A stretch of DNA of 64,000 nt from REEP01 sp964517265 (GTDB taxonomy: Bacteria; Pseudomonadota; Alphaproteobacteria; Rhodospirillales; Defluviicoccaceae). Below, piece after piece: positions 33,691-42,655 of the stretch. Under the pieces are notes generated by a model. It saw only the letters and a list, made by a program, of their open reading frames with translations, ran no database searches and was not told where the DNA came from. The DNA lies in assembly GCA_964517265.1 (NCBI GenBank), contig CAZFBS010000001.1, positions 62,001-126,000 of the forward strand. The letters run 5' to 3'. The position numbers and the translations under genes were made by a program. Positions within the stretch are counted from its first letter, which is position 1. Each line of letters starts with the position of its first letter.

Positions 33691-34521
33691 GGGTGCGGGA
33701 TGGTTGCTCGGGTGGTTGTGCACCATGATCATCGCCGATGCATCGAGCGCCAGCGCCCTTTTCACAACTTGGCGCGGATAAACCGGGGTATGGTCGATCG
33801 ATCCTTCGTTCTGCACCTCGTCCGCGATCAAGACATTGCGGCGATCGAGGAACAGGACGCGGAACTGTTCAATGTTGCGCTGCGCCATGGACGCCGTCAG
33901 ATAGGCGATCAGCTTGTTCCAGTTGGTGAGAATCGGCCGTTCCACGATGTCCTCGCGGGCGAGGCGCGCGGCGGCGGCCCGTACTGCCTTGAACAGCGTG
34001 ACGGTATGATGGTTGATCGGCTCGTAGTTGCCGAGCCGATCTGCCGCAGCGTGAAGGACGCCGCCGATGCTGCCGAAATCCTTGAGCAGGTTCTTGGCCA
34101 GAGGCTTGGTGTCGATGCGCGAAATTGAAAAGAACAACAACAGTTCCAGAAGTTCATAGTCGGGGAGGGCGTCGTCACTTCCGCCGAGAAAACGCTCGCG
34201 CAGCCGTTGGCGATGCCCCCAGTAGGACGGCCGGTTGCTCAGCTGCGGCAGCGGCGCACTATCGGCCAATCCGTTGACGCCAATGGGGGTCTCCAGCTTG
34301 GCTAGCAGATCCTGGCGCGGATCGTTGCCCGTGAAGATCCAGCACTGGTCGATCTTGTCCCATCTGCCGCCGAGATCGCGCAGGACGTGTCGGTAGGGGT
34401 GGGTGTCTCCCGCGACCGTATAGAGGGTTACGCCTGCCGTCGTCTGTCTCTTCAGAACGGACAGGCCGCGCGCGTTGAGAAATCCATCCTCCGTGTCCGG
34501 CACGGTCTCGACCTCTCTCAT
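33562..34521 (-). CDS. radC: RadC-family protein with an extra N-terminal domain
   Basis: A 319-residue protein. Residues about 100-319 are a normal RadC: an HhH-like part around LPDYELLELLLFFSI and the MPN/JAB domain with VHNHPSNHPAPS (metal-binding His-x-His...Asp) and a closing GHRSFKQMRLL. Residues about 30-80 form a separate small unit with VAGDTHPYRHVLRDLGGRW followed by a Trp-rich end, a pattern I know from single-stranded DNA or plasmid-associated proteins but cannot assign. RadC has no proven role in repair. The start ATG at 34521 has a weak CGAGAG site. Confidence 0.82.
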   Translation of the reverse strand: MREVETVPDTEDGFLNARGLSVLKRQTTAGVTLYTVAGDTHPYRHVLRDLGGRWDKIDQCWIFTGNDPRQDLLAKLETPIGVNGLADSAPLPQLSNRPSYWGHRQRLRERFLGGSDDALPDYELLELLLFFSISRIDTKPLAKNLLKDFGSIGGVLHAAADRLGNYEPINHHTVTLFKAVRAAAARLAREDIVERPILTNWNKLIAYLTASMAQRNIEQFRVLFLDRRNVLIADEVQNEGSIDHTPVYPRQVVKRALALDASAMIMVHNHPSNHPAPSPADIEMTRLVKQALEGVGIVLHDHIIISRKGHRSFKQMRLL

Positions 34522-34621
34522 CTCTCGTGTCAGGCGGGCAGGCGGAAGCGTAGCAGAAAGTAGCCCATATGGGTATAATCTTCCAAAGCAGCGTACGCTG
34601 GCCGCGCCGCTCGAAGCTGCG

Positions 34622-35425
34622 TCAGCGCGAGGGACCCGAGGTGCTGCCGGGCACGAGCAGGCTCAGGGCGAACAAAAGGACTGCCACCACCACAATGGAC
34701 GGCCCCGACGGGGTATCGAGGCGAAGCGACATCATCAAACCTCCAAGGACGGCACCGGCGCCGATCAGCCCCGCCAACACCGCCATTTGTTCGGGGGAGC
34801 GGGCGCGGCGGCGTGCGGTTGCCGCGGGAATGATCAACAGTGCGGTGATCAGAAGAATGCCGACGATCTTCATGGCGAAGGCGATAATGACGGCGATCAG
34901 CAGCATAAAGATAAGCCGCACCGTCAGCGACGGAACGCCCTCGGCACGGGCCAGATCCTCGTGCACCGTCAACGCCAGAAGGGGACGCCAGATCAGCGCC
35001 AGGACAATGATGATGCCGATCCCGCCTGCGTAGATCCAGAGCAGGTCGCTTCGACTAACGGCAAGAATGTCGCCGAACAGGTAGGCCATCAGGTCGATCC
35101 GCAGCGAGCCCATCAGACTGATCGCGATCAGGCCGATCGACAGCGCGCTGTGTGACAGAATGCCGAGCATGGTGTCGCTCGACAGGCCGGCGATCCGCTC
35201 CAATCCGAGCAGGAGGAGGGCAACCATCGCCGTGACGGCGATCACGCCAAGCGTGAAATTCGTGCCAAGCGCGAAACCGACGGCAATTCCCAGCAGGGCG
35301 GAATGTGCCATGGTATCGCCGAAATAGGCCATTCGTCGCCAGACAATGAAGCAGCCAAGCGGCGCGGCGGAGAGCGCGACGCCGATCCCGGCGACGACCG
35401 CGCGGGTGAAGAAATCGTCGAACAT
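34622..35425 (-). CDS. znuB: Zinc ABC transporter permease ZnuB
   Basis: A 267-residue membrane permease of the ABC-3 family with 7-8 helices. MAYFGDTMAHSALLG and LIIPAATARRRARSPEQM are the conserved cytoplasmic parts; the second contains the contact with the ATPase. It pairs with ZnuC, 3 bases upstream, and takes zinc from ZnuA. The ATG at 35425 has no strong site, which suggests coupling to znuC. Manganese specificity cannot be excluded from the permease alone, but the neighbouring Zur and His-rich ZnuA point to zinc. Confidence 0.94.
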   Translation of the reverse strand: MFDDFFTRAVVAGIGVALSAAPLGCFIVWRRMAYFGDTMAHSALLGIAVGFALGTNFTLGVIAVTAMVALLLLGLERIAGLSSDTMLGILSHSALSIGLIAISLMGSLRIDLMAYLFGDILAVSRSDLLWIYAGGIGIIIVLALIWRPLLALTVHEDLARAEGVPSLTVRLIFMLLIAVIIAFAMKIVGILLITALLIIPAATARRRARSPEQMAVLAGLIGAGAVLGGLMMSLRLDTPSGPSIVVVAVLLFALSLLVPGSTSGPSR

Positions 35426-35428
35426 GGC

Positions 35429-36256
35429 CTAAAGAGGCTCACGCGGAGAGCGAGTCACCTGGGGATCAGCCTCGGCTAGAGGCACCACATGACCGTCGGC
35501 GGCATGATCATGATCGTGGCGGTGCGCATAGATGGCCACCTGACGGGCCGCGCGCGCGCCGAACAGCCGCACGTATTCGGGGTGGCTGCCCACGTGCTGT
35601 GGCGTTCCCGCGCAGCAGATGTGGCGGTTGATGCAGACGACATGATCGGTGGCCGCCATCACCACGTGAAGGTCGTGGGACACCATCAGAACGCCACAGC
35701 CGCGTCGTCGCCGAATGTCGCCAATCAAGCCATACAGCCAGTCCGTGCCTGCGAAGTCGACCCCTTGCAAAGGCTCGTCGAGAACCAGGAGATCCGGTTG
35801 ACGCAGCAGACTCCGGGCGAGCAGGACTCGCTGCAACTCGCCCCCCGACAGGGTGGCGACGGCGGCATCGGTCAGGTGGGCGACGCCCGTTTCCGCAAGG
35901 GCGGCCTCAACCGAAGAGCGCGGGCTTTTCATCGTCAGCGTCATCAGGCGACGAACCGACAATGGCAACACGGGATCGAGTGCCATTTTTTGGGGGAGAT
36001 ACCCTATCCGCAGGCCGGGGCGGCGGTTGACGTGCCCCGATGTCGGTGACACCAAGCCGAGCAGCACACGGATCAGCATGGTTTTGCCGGCCCCGTTCGG
36101 CCCGACAATCGTCACGATCTCGCCAGCAGCGACACCGAGAGTCACGCCCTGAAGAATCCAACGGCCGCCAACCCGCAGGCAAACGTCCTCTGCGCTGACC
36201 AGAGCATCGCCGGGGTGCGGAGGCGTGGCGCCTCGGTCATTATCAAGATGCGGCAC
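35429..36256 (-). CDS. znuC: Zinc ABC transporter ATPase ZnuC
   Basis: A 275-residue ABC ATPase. Walker A is GPNGAGKT, the signature is LSGGELQRVLLARSLL, Walker B is LLVLDEP, and the H-loop is VSHDLH. The C-terminus is His-rich (YAHRHDHDHAADGH), as in other ZnuC proteins. I place the start at GTG 36256, 14 bases inside the zur 3' end, because GGGAG lies about 10 bases upstream; an upstream ATG at 36307 would overlap zur further. The gene is coupled to zur and to znuB. Confidence 0.92.
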   Translation of the reverse strand: MPHLDNDRGATPPHPGDALVSAEDVCLRVGGRWILQGVTLGVAAGEIVTIVGPNGAGKTMLIRVLLGLVSPTSGHVNRRPGLRIGYLPQKMALDPVLPLSVRRLMTLTMKSPRSSVEAALAETGVAHLTDAAVATLSGGELQRVLLARSLLRQPDLLVLDEPLQGVDFAGTDWLYGLIGDIRRRRGCGVLMVSHDLHVVMAATDHVVCINRHICCAGTPQHVGSHPEYVRLFGARAARQVAIYAHRHDHDHAADGHVVPLAEADPQVTRSPREPL

Positions 36257-36755
36257 AGGTCGGCATCTCGCGGGAGCAGGAGGCGCAAAGCCCCTCCACC
36301 TCAACAAGGCAGGCGGTCATGGCAAAGTCTGCCCCGTGCGCAGCTTGTGCAATCGCATCCTCCACGTGGTTGTTGCAAACCTCGCCGATCGTGCCGCACC
36401 GCCGACAGATAAGAAACTGGGCGCCGTGCGGCGCTCGCGGCGCGACGCAGGCGACGTAGGCGTTGCGGCTGGCGAGGCGATGAACGAGGCGCTGCGCGAT
36501 GAGGAAGTCGAGGGCGCGATAGACGGAGACCGGCGCCGGCCGGCGCTGCTGCGGGCTGAGCCGGTCCATGATCTGGTAGGCACCGATCGCCGTGTGGCTC
36601 GCCGCGATGATTTCCAGCACACGGCGCCGCTGAGAGGTCAAACGCACCCCCCGGTCCGCACATAGACGGTCTGCCGTGGCAAGAACGGCGGCCATGCATT
36701 GCCGGTGATCATGATCCGCAGGTGGAAAACACACCGTTGTCTGATCTGGTGTCAT
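36243..36755 (-). CDS. zur: Zinc uptake regulator Zur (Fur family)
   Basis: A 170-residue Fur-family repressor. The winged helix lies at about residues 30-90 (LTSQRRRVLEIIAASHTAIGAYQIMDRL). Structural zinc is held by CRRCGTIGEV and CASCSRE (two C-x2-C pairs). The regulatory zinc site would use Cys and His residues around the NNHVEDAIAQAAHGA segment. Zur with bound zinc represses zinc uptake genes. It is the first gene of zur-znuC-znuB. AGGA is 5 bases upstream of the ATG at 36755. Confidence 0.92.
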   Translation of the reverse strand: MTPDQTTVCFPPADHDHRQCMAAVLATADRLCADRGVRLTSQRRRVLEIIAASHTAIGAYQIMDRLSPQQRRPAPVSVYRALDFLIAQRLVHRLASRNAYVACVAPRAPHGAQFLICRRCGTIGEVCNNHVEDAIAQAAHGADFAMTACLVEVEGLCASCSREMPTCAAS

Positions 36756-36786
36756 TTGATCCTGATCTGCTCGGCTTCTATTGACA

Positions 36787-36801
36787 CGTTATATAGTAAC
36801 G
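36787..36801. promoter_or_regulatory. Zur-box candidate between zur and znuA
   Basis: CGTTATATAGTAACG is a 15-bp site with perfect CGTTA/TAACG arms around a five-base AT-rich centre. It lies midway between the divergent zur-znuCB and znuA start codons. Zur sites in alphaproteobacteria are AT-rich palindromes of this form, so one operator could control both transcripts and Zur itself. A TTGACA directly precedes it (36781-36786) and may be part of the znuA promoter. Confidence 0.65.
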
Positions 36802-36847
36802 TTTAACTCGGCACAATTGCGGTGATGAGGGAGAGGGACCCCCGGCG

Positions 36848-37786
36848 GTGTGGAGGAGGTTGCTTGCAGCGAGTGCTGTTTCCTTCTTTTTTCTCGTCGC
36901 CGCAACCGCCGCCGACGCACCGCGGGTCGTCGTCAGCATCAAGCCGGTGCATTCCCTGGTTGCCGCGGTCATGGATGGTGTCGGCACTCCTGATCTGCTG
37001 ATCGAAGGAGGAGGGTCTCCCCATACCTATTCGTTGCGACCCTCCCAAGCGCAAGCGCTTCAGGAAGCGGATGTCGTGTTCTGGATCGGCGAGAGCCTGG
37101 AAGGGTTTCTGGCAAAGCCGCTGCAGGCCTTGCCGCGGGACGCGATCCTGGTCGCCTTGCATGAGGCGGACGGGGTGAGGCTGCTGGCCGGCCGCGAGAG
37201 CGGAGAATGGGAAACAGATGACCATGCACATGATCACGCTCATGATCACGGGCACGATCACTTCCGAACGGACATGCACATCTGGCTGGATCCGCTCAAC
37301 GCCCAGGCCATGGCCGCTCGGATCGCGGCAGCCCTGGCCACCGTCGATCCCGGGAATGCGCAAAAATATGCGTCCAATGCCGCGCGTCTGCATGAGAGCC
37401 TCGTCCAGTTGGACGCAAGACTGCAGGATCGGCTGCGGTCCGTTCAGGGCGTACCCTACCTCGTGTTTCACGATTCCTACCGCTACTTCGAGAACCGCTA
37501 CAAACTGAATGCGGTGGGATCAATTACGGTCACACCTGAGCAGCAGCCCGGGGTCCAGCGGCTCTACCAGATTCGCAACCTCATCATCGAGAGCGGGGCG
37601 AAGTGCGTCTTCAGCGAGCCCCAGTTCGAACCGGTGCTGGTGGAGACGGTGATCGAAGACACGCAGGCCCGCGCCGGTGTGCTCGATCCTTTGGGTGCCG
37701 AGATCGTACCAGGGCCTGAGGCTTATTTCGATCTCCTCGATCACCTGGCGCACTCTCTTCGCGAGTGTCTGAGCGGAGCGTCCTGA
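36848..37786 (+). CDS. znuA: Zinc ABC transporter substrate-binding protein ZnuA
   Basis: A 312-residue cluster A-I binding protein. A signal peptide (residues 1-22, VSFFFLVAATAADA at its end) leads to the mature protein, whose zinc ligands include His in KPVHSLVAAV, then in SPHTYSLRPSQ, and in a later segment YLVFHDSYRYFE. A His/Asp-rich loop (DDHAHDHAHDHGHDH) at about residues 124-138 is the typical zinc-loading loop. The start is GTG at 36848 with GGGAGAGGG upstream. It is transcribed away from zur. Confidence 0.94.
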   Translation: MWRRLLAASAVSFFFLVAATAADAPRVVVSIKPVHSLVAAVMDGVGTPDLLIEGGGSPHTYSLRPSQAQALQEADVVFWIGESLEGFLAKPLQALPRDAILVALHEADGVRLLAGRESGEWETDDHAHDHAHDHGHDHFRTDMHIWLDPLNAQAMAARIAAALATVDPGNAQKYASNAARLHESLVQLDARLQDRLRSVQGVPYLVFHDSYRYFENRYKLNAVGSITVTPEQQPGVQRLYQIRNLIIESGAKCVFSEPQFEPVLVETVIEDTQARAGVLDPLGAEIVPGPEAYFDLLDHLAHSLRECLSGAS

Positions 37787-37813
37787 GCGCGCCTTCAGAG
37801 GCAGGAGGTGCGG

Positions 37814-40651
37814 TCAGCGTTCGCCGAGGATCAGTCCTGGAGGCAAAGCCTCACCATAGAGGCTGATGCGGTCGGTCCGATCGATGGGCATCAGGTCCTT
37901 CAGCTTTCCGGTCTTCAACGCAGACACGCCGGCTTTTTCCAGCCGGCAGGCGATCCGGTAGCGCCGTCGCTCAGGCAGATCGAGGCTGCGATTGCCGACC
38001 ACTCGAGCGGCGCGCAGGAACAAGGTCTGGATCTCCGAGAAGGCGGGATCGCCCCAATCCAGCGGTGCCAATGCATCATAAGCCCGCTCTACCAGATCGG
38101 GAGAGACAACCGCTTCGGGTCCGCTGTACAGGGGCGCGCGGTTGAGAAGAAGACCAAGCGCGGCAAGGTAGGGCGCACAATGTTTCTTCTCGGCGGCCAA
38201 ATCCAGCACCGCAGCAATGAACCGCTCGATCAGCTCTTTTTTCAAGTCGTGATCGACCCGTTCCAGCGAACCGACGAGACGGATCAGTTCTGGCGGCGGA
38301 GTCTTCTGCTGGCGAATTTTTTCGAGTTCCGTCGCGAGGAGGCTCTCCTGGCGTTCGCGGTTGAGACCGCCGGCAACTCTGCGCCAGAGAATATACTCCT
38401 GCAGGTTGATCCGCTTGCCGGGGAAAAACAGCCCGCTTTCGCGAATGCGCCAGAGCCGATCGATGCGGTCCGGGTCCCCCGGCGCGCCAAAGCCGGGGCG
38501 AAGCAAAAAGCCGGCGAGAATGAGCCAAGACTCCTCGTGCTCCACCGAGTGCCTGCGCTCATCCATGCACGCCTCCAGACTGGGCCAGAGCGCCCGGATC
38601 AGAACCCAGTTCCACTCTGCTTTCGGCATACTGAGAATGCCTTCCAGGGTGCCCAGTACGCGTGCGGCCGTCAGCTTGTCGCGCCGGCTCGAGCGCTGGC
38701 GGAATACGGAGACGATTTGTGTCTGCGCGGCGTCGACCGCGTCTGCCGCTGCGTTCGGCTCAGGCGGTGGGGCGGCCGTCTCCATGGGAGAGGCGCCGCT
38801 GTCCTGCTCGTGCGGCCGAAGATTGAATTCGAGCGGCCATTCTTGCCGGAGCTTCGCCTCCGCACTATGGCACGAGACCTGAAGCAATCCCAGTTCGTTC
38901 AATTTCGCCGTCAACGTGACGGGGATCGATTGGCTTTCCGGGATGGCGATGTTTTCAGGCAGTTTCAGAACCGTCTGCAAAGGCGGCAACGGCTCGAACT
39001 CGCGCGGGCTCCAGGCCACGATGTCTCCCGGCCGGGTCCGGCCGTGGCGGGTCGAGGAATAGGTCTGGAAGCGGACCGGCCTGTTGATTCGCAACTGCAA
39101 TGCCACTTCGTCGATCACGTATGTTTGCTCCGGCGGTGCCCCCCGCGGGAGAATGCAGACGAGCGAATGCCCGGCCTGCTCCTTGGCGTTTGCTGCGGGC
39201 CTGGAGATCGGCTTTTCGGCGGTCTTCTTGGGGGGTGCTTCCTTGAAGGCTTCTATGAAGACAGCACGCCCGGCGCCCGCCTCGATACGGGCCGCCTTGC
39301 TGTGAATGATCTTGCCGAAGCGGGCTGCGCCGCGGGCGACGGCAAGATCGGGCTCGGCGTTGTCCAGAACGATCGGCCTCAGGCCCCGCTGCCACTTCTC
39401 GATCTCTCGACAGATCCGCTCGCGCAAGGATCGCGGATAAAGCGAGCCGCCATTGAACAGAACGGCATCAACAGGCGGGCGGCCCCGCAGAAAATCGGCA
39501 AGGTGATGCGTCACCGCACTGTCCGCAGGGTAGGGGAGGCCCCATTCCTTCAATGCCGCCTGGGTCTTGTAAGGCCGTTCGTCCGCCTCACATTCGGGGA
39601 AGAATCCGTCCACCAACACCTGTTCGATTTCCGCACGGCTGACCTCCGTCGTCAGCGTCCCGGCAATCAGGCCGGCACCGCGGCCGGGGATGGTGACGGG
39701 AAAGCGCTCGTCGGCAGGTCCCTCGCTGGACAGCGCCCTTTCCTTCAGATCCCTGCAGCGCGCGACGAGAGCATCCCATGGGTTGCCGGAGATCGTTCCC
39801 TCCTCTGCGGCCAGTCGCGGCTCCAGCAGATGAGCGATGGCGAGATCCATGTTGTCGCCGCCGAGCAGGATATGGTCACTGACCGCGATCCGCCGGATCC
39901 GAGGAGTGGGTCCGGCCGGGTTCCGGCTGAGGGCGAACAGACTGAAGTCCGAGGTGCCGCCGCCGATATCGAGCACCAGCACATGATGGACACCGGTACC
40001 ATCATCAGGCAGCCGGCTCCATGTCTCGCCGCCGGCGCCATGCTGTTCCAGCCAGCGGTAGAACGCCGCCTGGGGTTCCTCAAGAAGACGTACGCCGGCG
40101 GGGAATCCCGCTTCCTCGGCCGCTGTCAGCGTCAGCCGCTGCGCGACCGCGTCAAACGAGGCAGGGACGGTGACGGTAATCTCCTGGGCGTCGAAGTCAA
40201 ACCCGGTGACGCCAAAACTGGTATTCCATGCGTTGCGCAGGGTATTGAGGATGAGCGCGGTGGCGCGGATCGGCGAGATCTTTTGCTCCGGGGAGATCGC
40301 GTTGGACCCCCACGGAAGAAAGGGCGAGGAGCGGTCCGCTGCATGATGGCACAGCCACGACTTGGCGGAGTGAGCAATTCGATCCGGCACCTCGGCGGAG
40401 CGCTTGCGGGCAAGCCGACCGACGATCCATTCTCCCTTGCCGGCAGCTTTGCCCTGGATCTGCTCGAAAACGGCCGGCTCCGGAAGGTACAGAAATGACG
40501 GCAACGTCGCCAGCGAGACGATGCTCGCGAGCGTATCCCACTGCGGGATCGCCAGCACGCTCGATTCCGCATCGCCGTCCAAAGGCACATACGCCAGTGC
40601 GCTGTTGGTCGTACCAAGGTCAATACCGATACTGAAGCGGGCGGCTGCCAT
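37814..40651 (-). CDS. Large Hsp70/DnaK-like ATPase with C-terminal extension
   Basis: A 945-residue protein. The actin-like ATPase core spans about residues 1-480: FSIGIDLGTTNSALAY (phosphate 1), LDIGGGTSDFSLFAL (phosphate 2) and GGSLYPRSL in the adenosine region. A beta-rich piece follows, and the last 350 residues are helical and resemble the DUF3731 region found in such proteins, in place of the DnaK lid. This is the second Hsp70-like gene of a three-gene operon. The start ATG at 40651 is chosen over TTG at 40660. No DnaJ or GrpE gene is nearby, so partner proteins and clients are unknown. Confidence 0.85.
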   Translation of the reverse strand: MAAARFSIGIDLGTTNSALAYVPLDGDAESSVLAIPQWDTLASIVSLATLPSFLYLPEPAVFEQIQGKAAGKGEWIVGRLARKRSAEVPDRIAHSAKSWLCHHAADRSSPFLPWGSNAISPEQKISPIRATALILNTLRNAWNTSFGVTGFDFDAQEITVTVPASFDAVAQRLTLTAAEEAGFPAGVRLLEEPQAAFYRWLEQHGAGGETWSRLPDDGTGVHHVLVLDIGGGTSDFSLFALSRNPAGPTPRIRRIAVSDHILLGGDNMDLAIAHLLEPRLAAEEGTISGNPWDALVARCRDLKERALSSEGPADERFPVTIPGRGAGLIAGTLTTEVSRAEIEQVLVDGFFPECEADERPYKTQAALKEWGLPYPADSAVTHHLADFLRGRPPVDAVLFNGGSLYPRSLRERICREIEKWQRGLRPIVLDNAEPDLAVARGAARFGKIIHSKAARIEAGAGRAVFIEAFKEAPPKKTAEKPISRPAANAKEQAGHSLVCILPRGAPPEQTYVIDEVALQLRINRPVRFQTYSSTRHGRTRPGDIVAWSPREFEPLPPLQTVLKLPENIAIPESQSIPVTLTAKLNELGLLQVSCHSAEAKLRQEWPLEFNLRPHEQDSGASPMETAAPPPEPNAAADAVDAAQTQIVSVFRQRSSRRDKLTAARVLGTLEGILSMPKAEWNWVLIRALWPSLEACMDERRHSVEHEESWLILAGFLLRPGFGAPGDPDRIDRLWRIRESGLFFPGKRINLQEYILWRRVAGGLNRERQESLLATELEKIRQQKTPPPELIRLVGSLERVDHDLKKELIERFIAAVLDLAAEKKHCAPYLAALGLLLNRAPLYSGPEAVVSPDLVERAYDALAPLDWGDPAFSEIQTLFLRAARVVGNRSLDLPERRRYRIACRLEKAGVSALKTGKLKDLMPIDRTDRISLYGEALPPGLILGER

Positions 40652-40689
40652 CGATTGCAACAGCGGTCATGCGCGAGAGGAAGCGGCGA

Positions 40690-42537
40690 CTATTCCGTGC
40701 GGACCTGGAATTCGACCTTCCAGCGGCGGTCCGAATTCGTGTGCTTCATCCAGAGCTCGAGGGTCCCGAGTTCGGTGACGACGGAGTTGATCTGCACCGG
40801 CACGGGATGTCCCTCCGGAAAGTCCTCGATCGGCGGCAGGTTGATTTCCAACAGACTGGTCTCCTCCAGCTCGCGTTCGGCATCCGGCAGGATCTGCCCG
40901 GGTTGATCGCCGCTGCGGACTTGCGAGGAAAAGAAGCGGAAATCCGCCGGGTGACCGGTGACGAGGCCGAATTCCTGCCCCTCGATCAGCAGTTCGCTGC
41001 CCTCTTCCATCCCTTGCGGCACGACACACAGTGCTTTCACCGGTGGCCTGAATCCCGGCACCGCCGGCATCGAGCTCTCCAAGCCGATATAGTAGGAACG
41101 GGCGGCTCCAGCCTTGATGCGAATGCCTTTGCCGGTAACGCGGTTACGCCCGTATACGGCAGCGCCCTTGGCAACGGCGAGATCCGGCTGAAAACCTTGC
41201 AGTTCCCGCACCGGATTATCGCCGTTCCAGGACGTCAGCAGATCCAGAACCCGGCTTCGGATCGAGCCTGCCTTGAAAACGCCGCCGTTGAACAGCACAG
41301 CCGTGGGGGACAGGAACTCTCGTGACAAGGCGTCGACGCCGACGAGTGCGGTCAGGGCGTCGCTGGCTCGGACATTGGCGAGGCTGCGGGTGAGAAAGCG
41401 GGCGAGATGCTTGCTTATCACCGGATCGGACGCATACGGCAGCCCGAACTCCTGCAGGCCACTGGCCCGGGTCTCGCGCGGCAAATCATCGATTGCGGTC
41501 TTGGCGAAGAAGCCGTCAATGACGACCTGCTCCAGCGTCGTCCTGTCCAGCCGCGTCGATACCGTTCCCCCCAGCAAGCTCGATCCTCGCGAAGGGACCG
41601 CGATCGGCGCCTCCGCCATCGTCTCGTTGTCGAACAAGCTGACCTTGGCTTGAGATGCGGCATGGATCAGGGCCAGGAACTGCCAGCTGTCAATCGTCTT
41701 GCCCGCGGCCTCCAGGTCTGCCCGAAGGGTATAGGCAAGAGCCAGATCCATGTTGTCGCCGCCAAGGAGAATATGCTCGCCAACGCTGATGCGCTCAAGG
41801 TCGAGCGTGCCGTCCTTCTCGGTCACTGCAATGAGGCTGAAATCGGCGGTTCCGCCGCCGACATCGCAAACGAGGACGATATCCCCGGGCGTGACGAGGC
41901 TGCGCCATTCCTTGCCCGCCCGGGCCGCCCATGCGTAGAACGCCGCTTGGGGTTCCTCGAGGAGGACGACCTTGCCGAGCCCCGCCGCCTCGGCCGCCTC
42001 TGCGGTCAGATTGCGCGCAACCTCATCGAAGGAGGCCGGAACGGTGAGAACGATCTGACCGTCGGCAATGCTCCATTCCCGCCCTTGCAAGTGCTCGACA
42101 TGAAGAAAGCTCTCGCGCAAATGCTCAAGGTAAATGCGGGAACACTCGAACGCAGAGAGTTTTTCGCCTTCAATGTCCGATTTCCAGGGAAGAACCTTCT
42201 GGGTCGGATCGATGTGCGGATTGGAGAGCCATGACTTGGCAGACGTGATGAGGCGGTCGGGAACCAGTGCGCCGTGATCGCGCGCGAACATCCCCATCAG
42301 CATCGGAGTGTTCTCTCGCTCCTCCGCCTTCTGCCAGGGCAGTGAAAACCGTTCGGGAAATTCGTCCGGATGCGGGATGTAGATGGCCGAGGGCAACGTC
42401 GGCTTTTCGCCGATCTGACTGGGCCCGACGAACTGGGTGATCTCGACAACCTCAACCTGACCGCTTTCGATATCACCGACGGCGATCGCGCTGTTGCTCG
42501 TGCCGAGATCGATGCCGAGACTGAAGTGCATGCTCAT
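40690..42537 (-). CDS. Hsp70/DnaK-like ATPase
   Basis: A 615-residue protein. It has FSLGIDLGTSNSAIAVG near the start, LVCDVGGGTADFSLIAV and GGVFKAGSIRSRVLD, all parts of the Hsp70 nucleotide pocket. A short beta domain ends the protein (residues about 480-615); the normal helical lid is missing. It lies 38 bases before the larger Hsp70-like gene and 118 after the DUF2760 gene, all minus strand. It shares the signature LLEEPQAAFYAW with its neighbour, so the pair are paralogues that probably act together. The start is the first of two nearby ATGs (42537, 42531). Confidence 0.87.
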   Translation of the reverse strand: MSMHFSLGIDLGTSNSAIAVGDIESGQVEVVEITQFVGPSQIGEKPTLPSAIYIPHPDEFPERFSLPWQKAEERENTPMLMGMFARDHGALVPDRLITSAKSWLSNPHIDPTQKVLPWKSDIEGEKLSAFECSRIYLEHLRESFLHVEHLQGREWSIADGQIVLTVPASFDEVARNLTAEAAEAAGLGKVVLLEEPQAAFYAWAARAGKEWRSLVTPGDIVLVCDVGGGTADFSLIAVTEKDGTLDLERISVGEHILLGGDNMDLALAYTLRADLEAAGKTIDSWQFLALIHAASQAKVSLFDNETMAEAPIAVPSRGSSLLGGTVSTRLDRTTLEQVVIDGFFAKTAIDDLPRETRASGLQEFGLPYASDPVISKHLARFLTRSLANVRASDALTALVGVDALSREFLSPTAVLFNGGVFKAGSIRSRVLDLLTSWNGDNPVRELQGFQPDLAVAKGAAVYGRNRVTGKGIRIKAGAARSYYIGLESSMPAVPGFRPPVKALCVVPQGMEEGSELLIEGQEFGLVTGHPADFRFFSSQVRSGDQPGQILPDAERELEETSLLEINLPPIEDFPEGHPVPVQINSVVTELGTLELWMKHTNSDRRWKVEFQVRTE

Positions 42538-42655
42538 GATTGTTGAACGTCTCTCAAAGTTGGCCGCTGACAAAGCAGGTGGCTGTCCCGTTCACCAACT
42601 GGCGACGTTTGCGCCCAGCGGCAGCAGGAATGACAAAGACCGGAAAGCGCCTCGC

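Noticed and set aside
37808..40498. 896-codon plus-strand open frame
   Set aside because: Antisense to the large Hsp70-like gene. No family features or start signals.
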